From contig NMRA01000037.1 in NCBI GenBank assembly GCA_002633005.1, forward strand, positions 453,345 to 517,344: a DNA stretch of 64,000 nt. The letters run 5' to 3'. The notes beneath the pieces are model-generated. The model ran no database searches and was not told the DNA's origin. It saw only the letters and a list, made by a program, of their open reading frames with translations. This stretch comes from Phoronis australis. Taxonomy: Eukaryota; Phoronida; Phoronidae. Each line of letters opens with the position of its first letter. Position 1 is the first letter of the stretch. This document shows positions 1-12,200 of the stretch, piece by piece. A program made the position numbers and the translations under genes.

Positions 1-1168
1 ATGTCACACATTTTGAGATAGATTAGCATAATCAATACATATATACAAAAAAGAACATGTGACCTTAACCACATTGCATCAGCTGTGCGCAGGCTCCTAG
101 CCGGGTCCATTGCAACAAACACCTGACACTATTTCTTTACTATACCACACAAAACACATAAACACAAATTAAGACGGAGCCCAGGAGCTAGAGACCTTAC
201 TCAAGGGTCTAGGAGTGGGATTCCAATCTGCGAGTTTGCAAACAGAAGACAGACACTCAAACCAATAAGCCATATTGCCTCCTCTAAAATATACCAATCT
301 ACATACATTGTTTGGTGTCTGCAAAATGACAACTTGCAATGCAGCATTTAAAAAAACTTACTGATATTAGATTAGAATCAAGAATCTGATTTAACATCGA
401 TCAGTGCAGAAGCACCATTGTCTCGTAAACAATGTGAAACGCAGGACAAGTGCTCAAGAGACGGACAGAAATGACACCTTGTACTTCGTCAGTGGATTTG
501 TACAAGTTGTGTTGTCGCCAGGTGTCAGGTTTAACAGAAAATCTGATCTAAGGTGGTATTGTGTGGAACAGAGCAATTACCACGTTTATTTATTTAGAAA
601 TGGCTTAACAGCAACAAAACAGTCACTAAAATAAATTGATATACTGAGAGGGGCCTGGACTGGGTGACTGATGTGTGTATGTATATGACATGTAATTAAA
701 TACCTCAATGCTGTCACTGCCGCTAGCATTTTTGTAATGTACAGTTATATTTGAATATCATTGTTTCAACATTAATGTTAACTATTTGTAATGCTATGCT
801 TGAAGAATTGTAAGAAAATTAATAATAAAAAACGGTCATTTTTCGAAATGCTTGGCAAGTCAGAAATTAAATTCCTTGTGAAAAATTAAGTTAGGACCAC
901 TTTTACCTGAGGTACATAACTCTTTACACCATGGTACATTGGTGAATTATGATCACTTTTACCCGAAGTACATTAACTCTTTCCACCATGGTACATTGGC
1001 CAGCGAGTCCTGACATCAGATAAAACAGCAGAGGAACGCTTAATAATGGACTAATACCTGGATATAGCCTCGACTTAGAGACTGCTGTTGCCTGGAGATG
1101 AAACCAAAGGGCAGGTTTTTGCAATGTATCATCATAGAAGAACATCCCACCATTCCCTGAATACTCAC
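1..1168 (-). other. GBE1 intron 2 (partial), with SINE and a short tandem duplication
   Basis: No GBE1 exon beginning with the expected N-G-W codons is seen here, so this is taken as intron. It holds a SINE-like repeat (about 65-290) and a 56-bp unit present twice at about 898-998, containing the shared string ACCATGGTACATTGG. Confidence 0.6.
60..290 (-). mobile_element. tRNA-derived SINE-like repeat, copy A
   Basis: On the minus strand this reads GGAGGCAATATGGCTTATTG, a degraded tRNA-like head, followed by a body shared with the copy at 10925-11135: the string around CCTTGAGTAAGGTCTCTAGC, then a tail related to CAGGTG and a GGGTCCATTGCA-like box. It is more diverged than the 11-kb copy. Ends are approximate. 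Confidence 0.55.
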
Positions 1169-2981
1169 TGAACTCTCCCTTAAGGAAGAGGCCTTCAGCC
1201 CCTGGTGCCCACTCCCGACACAGTACAGAGCCATCGGGTTGAGGCAAGATTCCGTAGTGCTTGTAACCTTGAGAAAAGGCGTCCAGGCTCCCCTCTGCAT
1301 TAGCAATTCGCTTCAGCGCTTTATCAAACTGCTCATATCTGAAAATAATTCATAAAACAATCAGATGAAAACCTAACCAAAGCTTTCAAATCGTACAGTT
1401 ATAAATCAACTAAAGCAAATTATGGTCCATAAATGTCAAAAAATGATTAAGTCATTACGTGGAAGAAGAATAGTCATAGAATATCTTGCATATAGTCATT
1501 TTTTAGAGCTGACAAATACCTTGCATTTATCACCTGTCCAGTTGTCTGATTAGTATTTACTGACAAATATCTTGCGTACTGCCAGTTGTCTGACAAGTGC
1601 TTAGCTAACCAACTCCTCAATGAAGAGAGTGGCACTCTCCATCAGTTTTTTGATGCTAACGGTAAAAGAAAAATCCTTTGACCAAAGGTGCTGACGTCAA
1701 CTTCAGTGAAAAAAACTTGCAGTCTGCAGTACATGTGAATTTTCTTCTTGCAAGGCAGAATAAGAATAGAGAGTAGAGCAAATTTACCCGCTTTCCACAC
1801 CCTTACTCCATCATTATCGTAAGTCCTAGATAAAATTAATTAAAATATCAGTCAAACAAATTTCCTTGTACTTTTGAAAAATTTCTACATAAAAATTAAG
1901 GACCACATAATTTACAAGTTTACAAACTCTGAATACAGTTTGAAATAGTCAACACATCCCCCCCCCCCCCCCTTGGCAGCCGCGGAGTTTTATACCATAA
2001 GGAGTTCCACTGAAGCTTAGTAAGAAGACAAAACGCCAGAAGACAGACAGATGACAGACAAGTTGGAGACTGGTAGTCTTGGTGCAAAGCTGTATAAATA
2101 CACAGTAATGTAGGTAAAAGGCAAATTTTGCTTCAGTGAAGCTGTCATCACCTCTTGAAAGACGTAACAAAAATTTTAGTGAATGGCATACGCACATGTC
2201 ACAAGAGTACTGTTTTCAAGTCATCGTCATTTTCTTCGTGACAAGAACCAGAGAATTTTGCAAGAAAACGACATTTGTTAGATTGTTTTTCACTTCAACA
2301 GCTGTAATGGGCAAGGTGAGTGTGGGTTGACACCCAAATTTTGCATGCAAACCCGCCGGTCTTTAGCTCTACAATCATGTTGATCAATACAAGTTTCATG
2401 GCGAGGTGAAGAGCAAAAACCACGCAGTGTGCAATTTCGAGATTTGTCGGAGCTCAACACACAATGGTACCCATGCACGTACCCAGAGGGGTCTGGGGAG
2501 GTGGCTCGCATGAGCCCTCCATTTGACGAAGTGGGCAAACAGGTCTGCCTCAGAGAAACAAAAATTCTGAAAAAAGTAGAAACGCGACATAAATAAGTCC
2601 ACTAAAAAGGCAGGATTGCAGGAACTACCAAAATTCGACAAATGCACAATTCATAGCTCTGAACGTACCACGTCTTAAAAAATTAGAGCCCCCCTCCCCT
2701 TTTTAGGCTGGGTGCGCGAATGGTACCTAGTTGAATTTTGACGACTAAACGATTAGTCTTCAAGTAACTTCAAGATTTTATAGTCAGCTGGCTGGCTGGA
2801 AGAGGGGTTAAAATTGAACTCGAAATTTGCAATTTTCAGCAACAATTAACAAAGACAGTCATTATATTACATGGTACCGTTACCTTGAAAATATATCCCG
2901 TTTAAATTGTTCAATATTAAGCAAGCTATCCACTTCTATAAGGTGCTTAAATTCAGGCGGTTCCAGTCCATCCATTTCCAT
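1169..2981 (-). CDS. GBE1: 1,4-alpha-glucan branching enzyme (GBE1), 5' part, exons 1-2
   Basis: Glycogen branching enzyme forms alpha-1,6 branches in glycogen in the cytosol. Only the N-terminus is here. Exon 1 is 2884-2981 (minus; ATG at 2979-2981, donor GTAACG); exon 2 is 1169-1338 (acceptor TTTTCAG, donor GTGAGT). The split Arg codon AG|A joins them in phase, giving about 89 residues. Exon 1 ends FKRDIFSR and exon 2 continues YEQFDKALKRIANAEGSLDA, then FSQGYKHYG, CREWAPGAEG and LKGEF. These match the human GBE1 order (RRYKQF, NEGGIDKFSRGYESFG, CKEWAPGAEGVFLTGDFN). Exon 2 ends one base into the next codon, as expected before N-G-W. The catalytic GH13 barrel is off the left edge. The start is the first of two nearby ATGs (M-E-M). 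Its neighbour on the plus strand starts 313 bp away. I am confident of the family; the exact start is likely but unproven. Confidence 0.9.
1339..2883 (-). other. GBE1 intron 1
   Basis: The interval is bounded by the exon 1 donor and exon 2 acceptor. It contains a poly-C run at about 1958-1973. No further exon or recognisable gene is seen. Confidence 0.8.
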
Positions 2982-3294
2982 ATTTTGTCAAGCTAGAAAG
3001 GTCAAGGGCAAGCGCAAGGTCAATTTGCTGCGGCACCTAACGGTAGAATAAAATACATTCAAATTTTTCAACAAAACGTTTAATCTATCATTCTACTACT
3101 CCTAATTGACAAATTTTTAGATGAAACGTACATTCAGAGAATCTTCTTGCATTCATAAAAACATTCAACCAGCCTTTCCAAATGCAATGACCTTTGACCT
3201 ATATTTTCCAAAGATGGTGGACTTGGAGAAGAGTAAACAGAATATTCTGAGTTAAACACTAGGCGGTTAATGGACTGGACAGCAATGTGATTCA
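2982..3294. promoter_or_regulatory. Divergent promoter region between GBE1 and the unrecognised gene
   Basis: The start codons of two oppositely oriented genes are separated by 313 bp, so both promoters and 5'UTRs must overlap or be shared unless non-coding first exons lie elsewhere. A YY1-like core, AAGATGGTGG, lies at 3211-3220. I see no clear TATA box. The promoter function is inferred from geometry only. Confidence 0.5.
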
Positions 3295-6200
3295 ATGGCT
3301 GTATCGCGGGAAGAGTACTTGTGGAATGAGAACTCTTCTCAGTAAGAATCTAAAGCAATATCTTGTGTTGTAAAGAAACCTTATATGGATCTCTGTCTGT
3401 GTTTGGTATCGTTTTTAGGCATTGCCAATGCCATGGCATTCGATTCACTCAGTTCACGTATTCACAGATTTAGACACTATTTTGACACGGACGACGCTTT
3501 CACGATTACATGACTGATTTACTCATTTCGAGGCTAAAAATGCTATTATGACAGGTCGTTTTCGGTATTATAAAAATCTTTTATTATGATTTTGGGCTCA
3601 GAATTTTGGGCTTTTGCCAGTTTTGGCTATCCAACAACCTAGTCCTAGACGTGTATGACTGAACGTCAAAACACAGCTTGTGAACTATATGTGATAAAAT
3701 AGAACTTTAAATGGTGCTTGCTTTGTTAGTTTTCCATAACTCAATTTGTAGCCCTCTCTCAAAGAAACTTATGTCAGAATGTAGCACGTCCAACCGTGCA
3801 TAAGTTTTTGAAACTCTGACATTCAGTGACATCTAGCTGCCATGTTGATGTTGATTATATCCATTTAATTCCGTTCAAAAGAAACAATCTGATGAAAGTT
3901 GAGCATCATTTTTCATCGCTCGCCTGCTTTTGTGGTAGTTTTTATTTCAGGGATTAAAAAAAACAGGTTTTGAATATTAAAGTCATTTAAGTCAGGAAAT
4001 TGAACATTTGAGATGCTTCAGTTGCCCCTGTAAATTTATGAAATATGCCAGAAGAGTTTTTTGAATTTCTTTCATTTAATTTCTGAAGTTTTTTAAGCCA
4101 TTAGGCAAAATGGCCATGATGTAACATTAGTGACTTCAACCGCACACATTGTTATCTTTGTCAAGAAAGTGAAAACTGAATACTATCAGCTCAAATGAGT
4201 TATGAGTGTGAAATTGAATGTCATCCGTGGAACAAAGACTTGCTGTTTTCTGGGATATTTTCAATTGTCTTGGGAACTTGTGCTTGTTACTTGTGACGGT
4301 CTGTTGCATTGTGTTTTAAAAAAGTTTGTTTCCTTTACAGTTTGCGGAAGCTAAGAAGAAGTTCAGATAAGAAGCGCAGTAAAAGTGAAGGCACGCCAAA
4401 GGCTAAGGGAAGACCTCAGAAATCAGTAACAGAATATCCAAAATTTTGGCCTGGGGTTGGCAGTAAACGAACGCCACCATCACAACTTCCCAGGTAAAGT
4501 AGACATAGTGATAATGTTGAAATATTCTTTATGTGAATGAATACTTTATGTTGTATTTAGATTATTAATGACTACACTTTTTCTTGTAATCTAAAAATTA
4601 ACTTTGCTTTGATAATCTTCCTTCAAAGTTATTATATCCTTTTCAGCTTTGAGACTCCTCCAGAGAGATCAGACAAACTAAGGGGCAGGAGATATGAAGT
4701 TGTCCCCCCTGTTGTGCCAAAACTAGACGCTTATGAGAGGTACGCTCTAAGTTTATCCACTTGTTGCATGCGTGATTGTCTTTCTTACAAGAATTAACTT
4801 GATGTATTTCACTACATTTAGAAGACTGTATCAAGGTTAGAGGCCTTCAAGCACAAAAGGACAATTGTTACATTTTTATGGGTTACTTATTTCTACACAT
4901 AGCATGCAGCGAGTACGGTTAGTGGGATATGACGTGCCCGCATTTTGAGAACCAATTTGCTCCTCTTAATAAAGGGCATCAAACTGGTTCTCAAAATGTG
5001 GGCACATTATATCTGAGGGCTGTTCCAGCAAAATCTGTATGGGAGGGGGGGAAGGCACTTTTATTTCGTACCCACCGCCCATATTTTTCATTTATTTCTC
5101 CAACCCATGACCCATAATTTTTTAATTATTTTTAATAGGTTAAAATATAAAATCCAACACTTCCAAACAAATTGCCTCCAGGAGGACCTGTTGAGAACTT
5201 AAATGATTGACAGACAAGAACTAGTTGTCTTGTCCAATATTGTCAAAAACTAAAGTAGCCTGTGAGCAATACTTTTGGCAGCCACCAGGTGTCTCTGTTC
5301 ACCATGTGTCTATAATTTCAATGAACATTTTTTCAATTATAAGGATCTATGAATCTCAAACTGTCTCCACGAACTCTTTTATACTTCTATGTCAAGTGAA
5401 TATTGGAACTTGTTTAGCTTACTCCTAATACTTTTTATTTAAAAATCATCAATTTTCTTATATGTGTTAAAACCAGTTTAGTGTTGCATAACTTCAATTC
5501 AATAGGACTGTAGACAAACAGTTGACTCAAATCAAGTTGCCCATGACTTGTTTAATGGCTTAGTGAACATATTGCACTGGCAATATGGGCTCTTTTTTAT
5601 TGGGATCAACATTAACGGTCAAAAAATACCACCCATTTTTACTGCATCACTTCTTACAGGAACGACCACCCATAATTTGAGTTTTTTTCTGAAGACCACC
5701 ACCCATGAATTTTTATTTCTGCTACCGTTCCCCTCCTCCCACACAGATTTTACTGGAACAGCCCTGACTACTGCCGTAACCAGGCCTAACATTTCCTAAA
5801 ATGATATACCATTTTATAGTTAACCTAAATAATGGTTATGACATGTGGCACAGTGATTCTGTCAATGCTACATTGATCAACTGCTTCTCATTTTCAGAAC
5901 TGATAGTGGTGGTGACAGCTGGGGTCAGGAAGATGAGGATGATGACGAGGGTTACCATGACGGCGGTTACCTTGGCTACCCACCACCTCCAGCACCCCCC
6001 ATGGGTTACCTACCTTACATGTACCCAGCCCCCTACATCTACCCACCTCAGCCCTATTTCTATCCACCTCCAATGCAGCAACCACCTGTGATCTCCCACC
6101 AGTCGTCACGCAGTAACCCGCGTAGTAACCCGCGTAGGTCACAGAAATCTGTACGATTCAAAAACCATTCTAAACACAGACGTTCCCAACCGTCACCAAT

Positions 6201-9200
6201 CAGACACTACAGCAGTGACAATGGAAGTGACTTTGATGATGAAATTCGCAGCGTGATAGGTCGTCAAGAATATGCATCGCCTCCTGGTGTATCACATAGG
6301 AGTGAGAAATTATCTCCCGTGGCAAACATGCGGACTGGTAATACGCCACGTGGCAGCAGGGCAGAAGACACCACAGGACGAAGTAGAGTTTACCAGCTTC
6401 TGAATGAAGGCAGTAACACAGATATCAAGGAACCCCTCTTAGATAAACTCAAGCCTAGGTCTGAGGAGATTAACAATACCTACCATCCCAGGGACAGATA
6501 TGATTCCCATAGATTCAACTATATTGCACCACTGTCTCCAGTTCCTGAGGTAAAGCAAAAATTGTCTCCCCTGTTAGTGTTGTACTCTAGTTGTGTAGCT
6601 GTGCGCTTTTGTCATTCATTAGAATTTGTCGTGTAGTGGTATGTTTATATATACTCGTGAGTCAAGCAGCTTGACTAATGTCATGTGACCCTGTGATTAG
6701 AGTGGCATTGCTGTCATCCGTGTTGGGTTTTATTATCTGCCTGTGGGCCTACAACAATTTTTGGATTCTTAAAGCAGCTGGTTAAATTTGATTACAAAAG
6801 AGACTGCTTATTCGTGGTAGACAGACATCTTATTTCACAGACCTCACATGTTCTTGTTGGCAGCATTCGTGTCTTGATGACAATTCTTGTGGTCAATGGA
6901 AAGTTAAAAAGCAAAAACAAGATGCCAAGCTTCATATGGAAGTTTCTATATTACTCAATACCACCATCAGGCTTATGTGATATAGTCAGTACACAGCTAC
7001 AGTGACTTATTGTGTACTTGGTGATATATGAGTCATGATGATATTGAGTAATATCAAAATATTGATAAGAAGCTTAGCGTCTTCTTTTTGCTATTCATGT
7101 CTTTTAGCGTGGAATACAATTCTCTTCTTGTGATCTGTAATTCATTTCTCATGTTGTACAGTTCTTTTGTTGCTAGCACATTTTGTTGATACAGTTGTTT
7201 GCTCATAAACCACAGTTCTTTTCTCTCTCTGGGTAGCAGCCTGAATAAGTCAGTACACTAAAAGCAGGTGCAACTGTGGTTCATGGGGAAGGAAATGTGC
7301 GTGCAAGAACAGAATTCAGACTTGATGAGATAAGAAATAAACAGGTTGTGAGAAAAGATAGCTGTTAACTAGAATGCTTGTTCATGAAGGAGAAATTTTC
7401 GATAACGTGTTTGTTTTGTATTTTAGTTACCTTAGTCCCAAATGCCACATTTCTTAAATTTATGTGTTTTGCTTTTGTTTGATGCCATTTTGCTTCTTGC
7501 TGACTTAGGCAATCTCATGATTACATGCGTCTTCTCTGTTCCCATAGCATCCTAGAAGTTTCTCCACCTTTGAGCTGGCTTACCCTGATAACCTTATTAA
7601 CTTCCCCACTGTCTCTGATAGTCCTAGCGAACTAACTGAACACGGAGCTGCTCAATTGCATTCTGCTGCCATTCAAGATCGACAGCAACAGTTTAGTGGA
7701 CAAACATTGAGCAGACATGCTGTGAAACTTAGGAAGTCACCCCCCTTCAGTAAGAGAGTTGATACTTCAGAGACATATGTGTTGGCGAGCCCACTCACGC
7801 CAAAGTTGCTGACCCCACTGGTACCTGGTGTAATTAATACAAACAGTCCTACATATGACAAGGAATTGCAACAAGTCAGTGTGAACTCATCTTCAGTCAG
7901 TGAAAGTGTTGAGAGTGAGCCGACACCCATACTAACTAATCCTACCCCGTCCTTACCAAGCTCACGTGAACCACAGACTGCAACTACTGTTCCTTCGAGT
8001 GTAAACAAGTCGCTGTCACTGACCGTCAGGGATGCGTGGACCCTATGTGAATATGTAGAGAGCTTTGTCAATGAATACATCGAGGATGTCTTCATACCTG
8101 ATATACTGATAGATGTTCTGTCTGATATGTCGGTTGGTACATCTCTTGTTAAAGTTTATTTCTCTTTTTTACTTTATCTTTTGTTGCATTCTAATAGACC
8201 TGATGATATTCTTTAACTGTTTCACAAATTGCTTTGAATATATAATTACTCTTTGTTTAAAATCGATTCTTTTCCTATCATCATTTAAGCTTTTTTAAGA
8301 TCTTTTGACTAATTTTAATATATCAACGTTATGTTTTGATTTAGGGTCATGTCTTTTGCTTTTCACTTGCCACCTCTATCTTTATCTTGCCCTTTGCCCT
8401 TTCTCCAAAGATCTATGAAAGTGTATAACTATTTAATACTTAGACATTATGTGAAATTTTATGTAATCTTTTATTCCGTAGCCAAGGCAAAAGTCCAGAA
8501 ATTCACCTGTAAACTTGAGGTAAGTACTTCAATCCGTACAATACATACATCTACCTCCAGCTAAGATAAGATCTGAACAAGAAGTTTATGAATGAGAATA
8601 GAATAATAAGATACTGTTTGGAGCAATTGCAAGCATTCTGTTGATGAATATAGGTGTACACTGTTTTGTTTATGTCACATGGATGTGTTTTAGCAAAAAG
8701 TTAACATTCCACTCTTATGACGTTCTGGAGAACAGAAATGTTCATGGTGTCAAGTTTATAAATATGCTGTTTACATTTCACTTTTCACACCAAAACCTGT
8801 TGATCATCATTGTTTACAACTCATTGTTGTTAATATTCCCGTGTTTGTTCAAAGCTACATGTATATCAGTGCATCTGCAAGTATGCTGATAACACACTAG
8901 AGACATTCGCCATCTTGTCTTGATTTTCCTTTAGTTGGTCATAATATTTCAGACAACCGGCGCCCTCTTTGTTTGAACTCGCTGCCACAGCCACCACACA
9001 GTTGCTGGATGAAACTGTCCTGGAGGAGAGTTCAAAGGTCGTCCGTGAAAGCATACAGGACCTAGTGCAAGACTACATGTTCAACAGTTCTGTTTATGAT
9101 GTTTTTGATGAGATGGTGGCAGAAATTATCAGGGACATGGGCGATGAAGTGGTAGGTTTAAACTAGCTAACGTCTAACACCCACTCTTTTGCAGTTAGAG

Positions 9201-12200
9201 TGTGTGATGTCTCAGATTCTGTTGGACATAAAGAGAGCTGAGTTGAGAAACATATTAATTTCTTTGTTACATGTATATTTCGCATGATAATGGTAAATAA
9301 TTTGATCTTGCTGCTTTGATTTGCCATCCACATTATTTGTGAATTGCAGGTGGCGCTGAAAGTTGCCCAACAAAAACGTGATCCTGCCATCTAGTGACAA
9401 TTCATTAAGTTAATGAGTTGCTGTTATGAAAAATGACTGTTGTCGGTTGGTTCTTGAATAACTATGAGGCTGTGCTACATTTCATGTCATCTCTCTCTGT
9501 TAATTATATTGGACATTATTTGACACATTCTATCATTCAGCAAAAAATGAAGCTGACTATTGCTTCCAAGCTAAGGGACATGTTGAAGCTGGAAACAACT
9601 AAAGAAATTTTAAAATGCATTTCATTGCATGAAACTTAGATTGTCCTCACACAACTGAGCCTGTAACTTGTGAAAGATAAAAATGTGGCCTTCATTCTTG
9701 CAAGACCATCGATTGAACACAGAGTTAATTCCTGGTTTTTAGTGCATTAATTTGTGGTATTTTGCAGGGTACAAGAAGCACTTTAATGCCCAACTCATGT
9801 AACTTGATTTGTTATAAATTTTTTGATGCTGCTTACATGTTACAGTTATTAATTCAAGTTAATCTCCTTTTAATGGTTTTACATTCCGCTGGCACTTCTT
9901 TCAACAATATTCGGACAGAGAACCAGTTTGATTCCTGTTATTCAGTGGAGAAAACTGGTTCTCAAAATGCAGGCACATTACATCCAACTATTACCCTGTT
10001 TTCAGTATAAGACCTTGTCTGCGTCATTGTTCTTCCAGGTTGAGTCAGCTTTATATGAAAATGTCTTGGAGGACATTTTAGAGGAAAAGGTCTTTAAGCC
10101 TGCAGTTCACGATGCTATCCAAGAGGTGGCGCTAGATGTTTTGGACCAGTATGACTCAAAGTTACGACGACAAGAACAGAGGGAGGTGAGTGTGTAGAGT
10201 AAAAGCAGTGACATTCTAAAACTGACCCATTGTACTGAAGTGTTTTCTTTGATACGTTTACGTGACTCGGGGTTCCCCATTCTTTGAATTCGTTTGGTAA
10301 TACCAGTGTAAGAATTGTGCTAAATCTTCTTTCATTTTTGCTTTAACGTGTGTCCTTGCTGTTAAGTGTATTCTCGAACTCATTTATCTACACAAACTAA
10401 TGTGTTAAACAGTTCAAAACTGACAGAAATGCAATTTACGAAATGTATGAAACAGCATTTTATAGCTCTAGTGTGTAAGTGAATTATTTTAGAGAAACTT
10501 AATTTGACTCCTGCACATCATACTTCCGTAGCCAAGCTGTTCTGTTAACAAATTGAAACCTTCCTCTTTCAACCTATCTAAGAAGCCTCTGGTCACATGG
10601 GGGCGCTGAGGGTGGCAATGCATGTTTCTAAAAGAGTCCTGGCTCTTTGTTCTGAAAGACTCTGTGGCACTTGCAGAAATCCCGTGTATTTGTGTGGCTA
10701 CACAGTAAGTCGAAATGGAAACACACGCAATGATATCTTGACGACTTATTTCAGATAAACAACCATGCTTCTGGTAAACTTGTCGATTCCATCTGTCTAG
10801 ACATCCTTGTTGACATAATTGCACGCCAGGGTAAACTGCAGACACAGCAAGAGTATGCGGAGAAGTTTATGGAAGGTATGTGTTTTTATAATATAAAAAA
10901 TAATTGCAGGCGGTCTGATACACATTGTACCAGACGTGCGCTGGCCTCGCATGTGGGCCCATTGCACTGATCACCTGGAAATATTTTTATGCTTTATTGA
11001 TATATGGTTAAAACCGAGCTGAGGAGCTAGAAACCTGGCTCAAGGGTTTAGCAGTGTGACCTGGTGGGACTTGAACCCACGACCTCGAGTAAAGAAAGCG
11101 GGCACTTATCAACCAGGCCACACTGCCTCCTCAAAGGTATGTGTATCGTTTTTTGTACATCAGTCGTAATCTCACGTGCCACCAACTGTTTCAGTTACTG
11201 TGAGTCGTCACTGACTTGCAATGGGTCGAGTTATGGTTGATCTGATTTACAATGTCTTGGACTGGGTTATGTAAACCTTTATTTAGTCTAGATATGCCTG
11301 ATTGGTGCACGATGACAAAGCCATTGTTCAACGCTTGCAGTGTGACAGATGAAATCAACATTGCAGTCTACCATGCAATTTTCATACAAGTGGGTGGTGA
11401 AGTTTGAAATTATGATAAATAGCTGCAGTGTGCTGCCACAAGAACAACACAAACAAGGGTGATCATTGTCCATTTTGTTTGTGTGTTACACACCAGTTTT
11501 CATTTTGCAGAAGCGCTGCTTACTTATCAATGGAAATAAAGTGCATCAATTTTTTATGTGGCATTCTTTGGGTAGAACTCCTTTGTAAGTCAGTGACAAC
11601 TTGTACACAATCCTCATTTTCGTTTCAACTTTGTTGTTGTAATTTAATTTCATTGCTTATCATTCTGTTTTGTCTTGGTTGTTGTAGCAATTTTAGTTGT
11701 ATCAAGCAGTATGTTAAAAAGTACCAAATATTATAATTTTAGCCTTTACTCTATACCCATGATTAGCTCATAAAACAGATGGCATGTTTGTATGAGTCAC
11801 AACATTTTACATTCAGTGGTCATTTCAGCCAAAACGTATAAATAGAACACGTACAANACCAACTGTTTCAGTTACTGTGAGTCGTCACTGACTTGCAATG
11901 GGTCGAGTTATGGTTGATCTGATTTACAATGTCTTGGACTGGGTTATGTAAACCTTTATTTAGTCTAGATATGCCTGATTGGTGCATGATGACAAAGCCA
12001 TTGTTCAACGCTTGCAGTGTGACAGATGAAATCAACATTGCAGTCTACCATGCAATTTTCATGCAAGTGGGTGGTGAAGTTTGAAATTATGATAAATAGC
12101 TGCAGTGTGCTGCCACAAGAACAACACAAACAAGGGTGATTGTTGTCCATTTTGTTTGTGTGTTACACACCAGTTTTCATTTTGCAGAAGCGCTGCTTAC

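Noticed and set aside
1958-1973. Poly-C run as a regulatory element
   Set aside because: Simple homopolymer with no supporting context.
3213-3255. ATG at 3214 (M-V-D-L-E-K-S) as start of the unrecognised gene
   Set aside because: Its possible donor leaves the wrong phase for the exon at 4341, and the frame stops soon after. The ATG at 3295 with donor after 3341 gives the required phase.
8133-8140. Alternative GTACAT donor for exon 5 of the unrecognised gene
   Set aside because: It changes the phase so that exon 7 would be read into a TGA after seven codons.
11060-11135. A tRNA gene on the minus strand
   Set aside because: The A- and B-box-like motifs belong to a dispersed SINE with related copies at 0.1 and 21 kb; no complete cloverleaf was seen.
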